Assembly (NCBI GenBank): GCA_963555705.1
Contig: OY743169.1
Coordinates: forward strand, 9,982,014-10,046,013
DNA length: 64,000 nt
Reading direction: 5' to 3'
Source: Ligustrum vulgare
Taxonomy: Eukaryota > Streptophyta > Magnoliopsida > Lamiales > Oleaceae
Shown: positions 59,115-64,000 of the stretch, one piece after another
Layout: each line of letters opens with the position of its first letter
How positions within the stretch are numbered: position 1 is the stretch's first letter
Program-made: the position numbers and the translations under genes
Notes under the pieces: model-generated
Seen by the model: only the letters and a program-made list of their open reading frames with translations
Told to the model about the DNA's origin: nothing
Databases searched by the model: none

Positions 59115-60125
59115 GACAAGTTCGGATGGAAAATGTGTAAAAGCGTTTCATAATCTTTTAAATATAATGCACATTATCTTTATATGAAATCTACAAGTTT
59201 AGTTGTTGAACCACTTGATGTAAGAGAGAGTTGAATTGAAGTGGTTAAAGAAAAAAGCTAATAATAAATTAAATCTTGTTTTTAATTAGTTTCCTCACAT
59301 ATATATAGTTAGGATCCATTTTCCCCCCCAATTAAAGCAAGAAAGTATGCCCTTTAATTAACGTGTAGCGACAAGAATTTGAACTCAGGAGTCTTTCTCT
59401 CTCTGTTGATACCATATTAGTCCTTTGATCTAAAAATTTAAACTATTTAAAAGAGGTAATATGTGTATTATTTAAGTCGTTTAGTAGTGATGATTAAAAT
59501 CAGTTTTTTAATAAAATTTGATAAAATTTAACGAAATATGTGGTTGAAAAGTTGTGAGTCCCATGAAATATATGTGATTGGGATTGATTAATGTTGACTT
59601 TGACCTAGATTAAAATTTGTAACAAAATAAATCATATTTTCAACATGATATATATGCACCCAACCTAATTTCTTCATCGAACATGTAATTTAAGGTCAAA
59701 TGTTAAGGTATACAAATTGCTATAATTATGTTCGTTTGGAAGAATTTATAAAAAGTTTAATTTATACATAGATAAAAATAATTGAATAATATTTATAGAT
59801 CCATTGAAATGTATGATAAAAAATAAAGTTTAACTACTCTATAAATTTGCCAAATATATGGGACAAAAATGTGAATACTGGTTATGCAGCTTACTAAAAG
59901 ATACTCTTGATAATCATAGAATTATTAAAGTTTTCTAAGATGATCAAGAGGGACAATGTTCTCCTTTATCTCAAGAGATAATAGATTTTTCTTAATAATT
60001 GATATTTTCGGGCAAAAATTTTGGTGTTGACTGTTGACATCAAGAGTTGTATACGTCAATTTTTTTTATTTTTTTTCACAAGAACATCTTCATGATACTA
60101 TTTTCAAATGTAAGTCATGTTATTC

Positions 60126-60162
<37 letters not shown>

Positions 60163-60324
60163 TTTTTTTTTTTTTTTTTTTTTTAACCATTGTTTAACGC
60201 TTTTTCTTGCGTTAAACTTTTGTTCATGAGGTCTATGTAAAATAACTAGAGTCAAAAAGAAAATTGTCATCGTAATTCATAGAATATTGTATGGTGGTTC
60301 AAAAAAAAAAAAAAAAAAAATTAC
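59115..60324. other. PAE upstream region, MITE and microsatellites
   Basis: Contains a family C MITE at about 59478-59625 (TGATTAAAATCAGTTTT, TGGTTGAAAAGTTGTGAG), an ATT microsatellite followed by a T run at 60123-60183 and an A run at 60301-60320. No clear TATA box or further coding exon was recognised. Confidence 0.5.
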
Positions 60325-60468
60325 CTTACTTCCCAAACTGTGAGAGTTGTTCCATATTCGAGTTGAATAATTATGACAATTAACATCGCAAGAGGCTATA
60401 AACATTCCTCGAGATAAAGAACTACTGCCCATTTTATTACAAGGATTTTAAGAAGTCAATTTTAAAAT
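60325..60468 (-). pseudogene. Relic exon of a second pectin acetylesterase
   Basis: Homologous to PAE exon 11 (52897-53036): KIDFLKSL in one frame, then after a 1-nt shift GMFIASCDVNCHNYS with a preserved AAG|GTAA donor. The His of the catalytic triad context (SCDVNCH) is displaced, two stops lie at the shift and the AG acceptor is lost. No other exons of this copy are visible nearby. Confidence 0.7.
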
Positions 60469-60574
60469 CGAAGACAAAGAATTTCTCCTTGGGTTAGTAC
60501 TTAAAATCAAACCTATGCATTGCATCCAAATTTTTTGTTATTACCACTGCATCACACTACAAAAAAAATAACCT

Positions 60575-60892
60575 TTTCCGACGGATCTTTCCGTCGGTGA
60601 AAGTGACATTTCCGTCGGGAAAAACCTTTTCCGACGGCATAAGCCGTCGGAAAAGCCGTCGGAGAAGATGGCGTCGCTATTACTATTTCCCGACGGCGGA
60701 AGGGTTGCCGTCGGAAATTTCCAACGGGTAAGAATCCGTCGGAAATTTCCGACGGTAATAAGGCTATTGTTTTCCGTCGGAAATTTCCGATCGAAAAATT
60801 GTCATTGTTACCCGTCGGAAATTTCCTACGGTTACTTACCCGTCGGAAATTTCCGACGGAAAACAATAGCCCGTCGGAAATTTCCGACGAAT
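60575..60892. repeat. CACTA subterminal repeat array
   Basis: At least ten copies of CCGTCGG/CCGACGG, many as the palindrome CCGTCGGAAATTTCCGACGG or variants. Such arrays bind the TNPA-type protein in En/Spm (known for the family). Confidence 0.85.
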
Positions 60893-61156
60893 TAAAAAAC
60901 CTAGTTCTATCAATTTTTTTTTTTTAATATCAATTTAAAATTATTTTTTGGTTATTGCACTTATAAGTTATATAACTAATTTAAAATATATCTTAATATA
61001 AGATATAACAAAATTCATTGCTATTATACTAGAACAAAAATAGAAAATATTTGTTTGAATATACATAATCACATCATCTAATTGTTATATTTCTAAGATG
61101 ATCCAGACGATGATGGGAACTTAGAATTTGCGAAGCCTATTTCTCGAAGAAAGTTT

Positions 61157-62717
61157 CTAATTTTCTCTTCCTTCCATTGCGACTTTTAAATCTTCCAATT
61201 CCTTTTGTCTCCTCTCTTCTGCAGCTTCCATTTCCTTCTGTCTCTTCTCTTCTGACTCTCTTAATTGCCTCTTGAGTGCCTCTATTTCGGCACCCTGTGA
61301 GCGCAATCGTGAACGTCGAGCGGAATTTCTCACTTCCTCAGCAAATTGTGAATTCCCCAAGCCATATACATGACCCTTGTTTATACCATTCGTAGATTGG
61401 ATCCACGTATCTGGGTGAAATTCTGGACGCTCAGATGGATTTGGCCATTGCTTCTCAATCGCATTATTATAATTTTCCTGTAAAATTAAAATAACAAAAT
61501 ATTGTTGTTAGTGAAGAAATAAATATAACTGTAAACAATATAAAATTCATTAAAAAAATAAATACTAACTATCCAAGATAAGTGTATAGGTATTGCATTC
61601 TTACGTATGTACTCTTTGACCTCTCATCTATAAACTCTCGAGATGGTTTCCTATGTGTTCGCTCAAAAAGCTCCACTGGAGTCGGCGGACGTTTCAGCTC
61701 CTTTGCTTGAACGAGGTGAAAAAGTTAACACTAAGAATATATAATATTAATTGTAAAAAATAAGCATAAAGATCAAGAATAATACCAAACGGTTATTATG
61801 TATCGAATAGGGCACCGAACCACCTGTATGTTTAGGTGGCGGACCCTTCACTGTTGAGCCACGATTATTCGAATTAGTATAAGATAACTTCTGCCACTCC
61901 TCAGTACTCCACTCCTCTAGACGCTTGAGCCATTCTTCATGATCAATCCAAGTTGGCTTCTGATTCTTCCAATCAAATGGATTATTTGAATAGCTTTTCT
62001 TTTTGACGCGTGCTCGAAGTGCGCAAAAGGTATCTCGCAATCGTTTACTAGCTATATTCCGAAATACCATATCTACTTCACTATCTGTATGACCCGGCCA
62101 TTTGAATTTCTCCTAAAGCAATTTAAAAAATTGATGCAATATTTCATATTACTTGTAGGTAATAATAAGTAAATATAAAAATTTCAAGCGAAAAAGTATA
62201 TTGAAATTACCGCAAATGCTCTGAACATATTCTCGTGCAAGTCATCAGGAACATCTCCGTAACTAGTATAACGACCATGCGTGAATCCTTTCACAATGCA
62301 CATTACTTCTCTCGTGGCCGAAATACTATCGAAACTAAAATTAAACCAAGTTGAAACATAAAAACATATTTTATTATTAATAGAAGAGGTAAGTAGAAAT
62401 TGAGTAAAATAATTTTGAAGATACCTCTCTCATGTTTCAAGAACAATAGTTTCACGCCGCCCAGGTGAATTAGGGATAGGAGTACCCTGATTAGGACCTC
62501 GCCGCCTAACTCTCCTACCATTTTCTTCCCTTGGAGATGATTCCTCCTCAATAGCATCGTTGATATTGCTTAGCCCAATCTCTTCCTCTTCACTATTTAG
62601 TCCATCACTTAAATGTGTCTCATCTCTGTTGATTGTCTCATCTCTACTTGCAGGGGAGGACCTTGCTCTAGTTCTTGAGGTGCTGCCACGTCCTCGTGTT
62701 GGTCGATAATCACTCAT
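61157..62717 (-). pseudogene. CACTA accessory protein (plant transposase PF03004-like), probably broken
   Basis: Exons by eye: about 62430-62717 (Arg/Ser/Glu-rich start MSDYRPTRGRGS), 62215-62335 (CIVKGFTHGRYTSYGD, PDDLHENMF), 61785-62110 (DTFCALRARVKKKSY, WSTEEWQKLSYTNS, KHTGGSVPYS), 61612-61715 (KRPPTPVELFERTHRK) and 61157-61480 (coiled-coil IEALKRQLRESEEKRQKE). This order matches the DNA-binding accessory protein of plant En/Spm elements. A TGA in the exon 1 frame (about 62430) before any good donor suggests that it is disabled. Confidence 0.7.
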
Positions 62718-62760
62718 GACGAATCATGATTATCTACAAAAAAGAAGAAGAAAGAAATAA

Positions 62761-63552
62761 AAACATGGCGAATGTTATCATCATAATTTCTAAGTACTAT
62801 TGAAAATAATATGAAAATAAATTACACACCATGACGAATTTGGTGCCCTTTACAGAAACTTTTCTCATTCAAGTTCATAATTTCTATGTGACGTGTTCAA
62901 ACATTAAATTAATTTTGATATCTGTTAAAGTTCTTACAATTCATGTTAAATCAAATAATGAGTTGCAAACCATGGAAATATAAAGGAGATATTGTGTTCT
63001 CACAGTATGTGGACTTCATCAAAAAGCCACATCGTAAAGTTCATTTCTAGTAAAATAATGCTTCTTGAATCTGTTTGCAATTTGTACTACAATCAACAAT
63101 TTATATATAGGTGATATCCAAAACCTCCATCTCAATACCAAATTATATAAAAAAAATAAATAAAGTAAGAATAGAATAATTACCATTGGTGAATGCACAA
63201 GTCAAGCCAAGTCAACCACAAAAGCGAGAGTAGCAGTGAACAATTCGAGCAAAAAAATATTCCAGCTTTTTAACTCTACGATCAAATGACGCAATAAATG
63301 AAGAAAGGAATTAATAGAAATGAAACATCCTTCCTTCTATTGATAATCAATATTTTGAATAACTGATGGAGATAAATAAAGGGTGGCATTCAAAACGTTT
63401 ACATCTTACCCCAATAAAAGAATGAATGTTCATTGGTTTACTAGGTTAATTTAGTTACAATTGTAGTTCGAAACTTTTCTTCTTTGCTACCTGGCAAAGG
63501 GGAAGGCAAAGCCCATTTACAAGGAATTAAAGTGTAAAGTTGGTAATATAAT
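62761..63552. other. Spacer between CACTA element and topoisomerase fragment
   Basis: AT-rich, with no long open frame, inverted repeat or recognised motif. The missing right end of the CACTA element should lie here or have been deleted. Confidence 0.4.
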
Positions 63553-63930
63553 GGCAAAGTTGGTTCTGAATGTAAACTCTCCGACAAGTTCCTCAGTAAA
63601 GGTTTGTGATTGTTACTTCTTCAAAAATCATTTGAGTGATTAAGTGTCAGTGGTTGGTAATGACATCATTTGGTTTACTCTGGACAGTAGCAAATTCTGA
63701 GATAGTGAACAATATCATGGAATGGGCAGACTTCAAGGAGAAAAAAGACCTTAAGAAAACTGACGAAACAAAAAACAAGAGAATAACTGGGCTTACAAAA
63801 CTAGCTGATGCTAATGCTGCTGGAGGCAAAAACTCTGAGAGATGTACCCTGATTTTGACAGAAGGAGACTCAGCAGCCACTCTTGCAATAAGTGTACTCA
63901 AGGGTTTTGACTCACTAAAGATGTTTATCT
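63553..63930 (+). pseudogene. TOP2: DNA topoisomerase II fragment (two exons)
   Basis: Exon to 63601 reads GSECKLSDKFLSK. An 86-bp intron (GT...AG, 63602-63687) follows, and the next exon reads VANSEIVNNIMEWADFKEKK, GITKLADANAAGG-type text and the TOPRIM start LILTEGDSAATLA. This joins the ATPase/transducer end to the TOPRIM Glu motif (EGDS) of eukaryotic type II topoisomerase. The 5' side stops abruptly and the text after SVLK loses similarity, so it is a captured or truncated copy; the window end prevents excluding a true gene continuing to the right. Confidence 0.7.
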
Positions 63931-64000
63931 TCGACAGTTATTTTAAGTGCTTTGTATCTTGTTATTCCACTGCTCTTGTGAGCTTTCTCATTTGAGATTT

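Larger units (their letters stand above)
60557..62760 (-). mobile_element. CACTA (En/Spm) transposon, left end and accessory gene
   Basis: Begins CACTACAAAAAAAATAACC at 60557, the hallmark end of CACTA elements, followed by a dense array of subterminal palindromes. An accessory ORF lies on the minus strand. The opposite end (complement of CACTAC) is not found before the topoisomerase fragment, so the right end is missing or lies beyond recognition. No TNP2-type catalytic transposase is present. Confidence 0.75.

Overview
This is nuclear DNA of a flowering plant, most likely a eudicot. Evidence: intron-rich genes with AT-rich introns, plant gene families (a KRYPTONITE-type H3K9 methyltransferase and a pectin acetylesterase), plant transposon superfamilies throughout, and an endogenous Caulimoviridae copy. 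I cannot name the species. Only two host genes look substantially complete. Both are on the minus strand, and both are spread thinly by insertions into their introns.

Region 1-24,638 (minus) is a SUVH4/KRYPTONITE-like gene. Thirteen exons could be placed with phase-consistent junctions: N-terminus, SRA/YDG domain, pre-SET and first half of SET. The SET C-terminus and post-SET lie beyond the left edge. Three of its 13 donors are GC rather than GT. Intron 11 alone is 10.7 kb and holds a truncated Ty3/gypsy element, a VPS4 fragment and a tandemly duplicated XTH exon fragment. Intron 10 holds a decayed hAT transposon and two MITEs. Intron 13 holds a foldback Mutator-like element with exon-like cargo. 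Intron 8 holds a possible mitochondrial insert.

Region 25,350-33,770 (minus) is a decayed, possibly full-length endogenous pararetrovirus, linearised at its tRNA-Met primer site. It carries capsid, protease, RT and RNase H remnants and a recognisable genomic promoter that points toward SUVH4.

Region 34,000-48,600 is a transposon graveyard. It contains a copia element with both LTRs and a 5-bp target duplication (34,387-39,267), a 46-53 bp tandem repeat, two hAT elements with 8-bp duplications (one nested in an older MITE), an orphan 2.4-kb LTR and a Helitron-type helicase/RPA remnant. A 5'-truncated LINE (48,632-50,416) has a 15-bp target duplication. A 646-bp hAT element (50,640-51,285) still encodes a transposase C-terminus. 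Next to it is a decayed partial copy of the SUVH4 intron 4 to exon 6 region (51,299-52,130).

Region 52,377-59,114 (minus) is a 12-exon pectin acetylesterase gene. The catalytic Ser, Asp and His contexts are visible, but one exon junction is out of phase. Its intron 2 holds an orphan 2.1-kb gypsy LTR. A relic exon of a second pectin acetylesterase lies at 60,325-60,468.

The right end holds a CACTA element end with palindromic subterminal repeats and its accessory gene (60,557-62,760), then two exons of a DNA topoisomerase II fragment (63,553-63,930, plus strand).

I see no operon, CRISPR array or rRNA gene. No clearly new biological system is present. The most notable items are the cluster of GC-AG introns, the pararetrovirus architecture, and the way an H3K9 methyltransferase gene is itself loaded with transposons.
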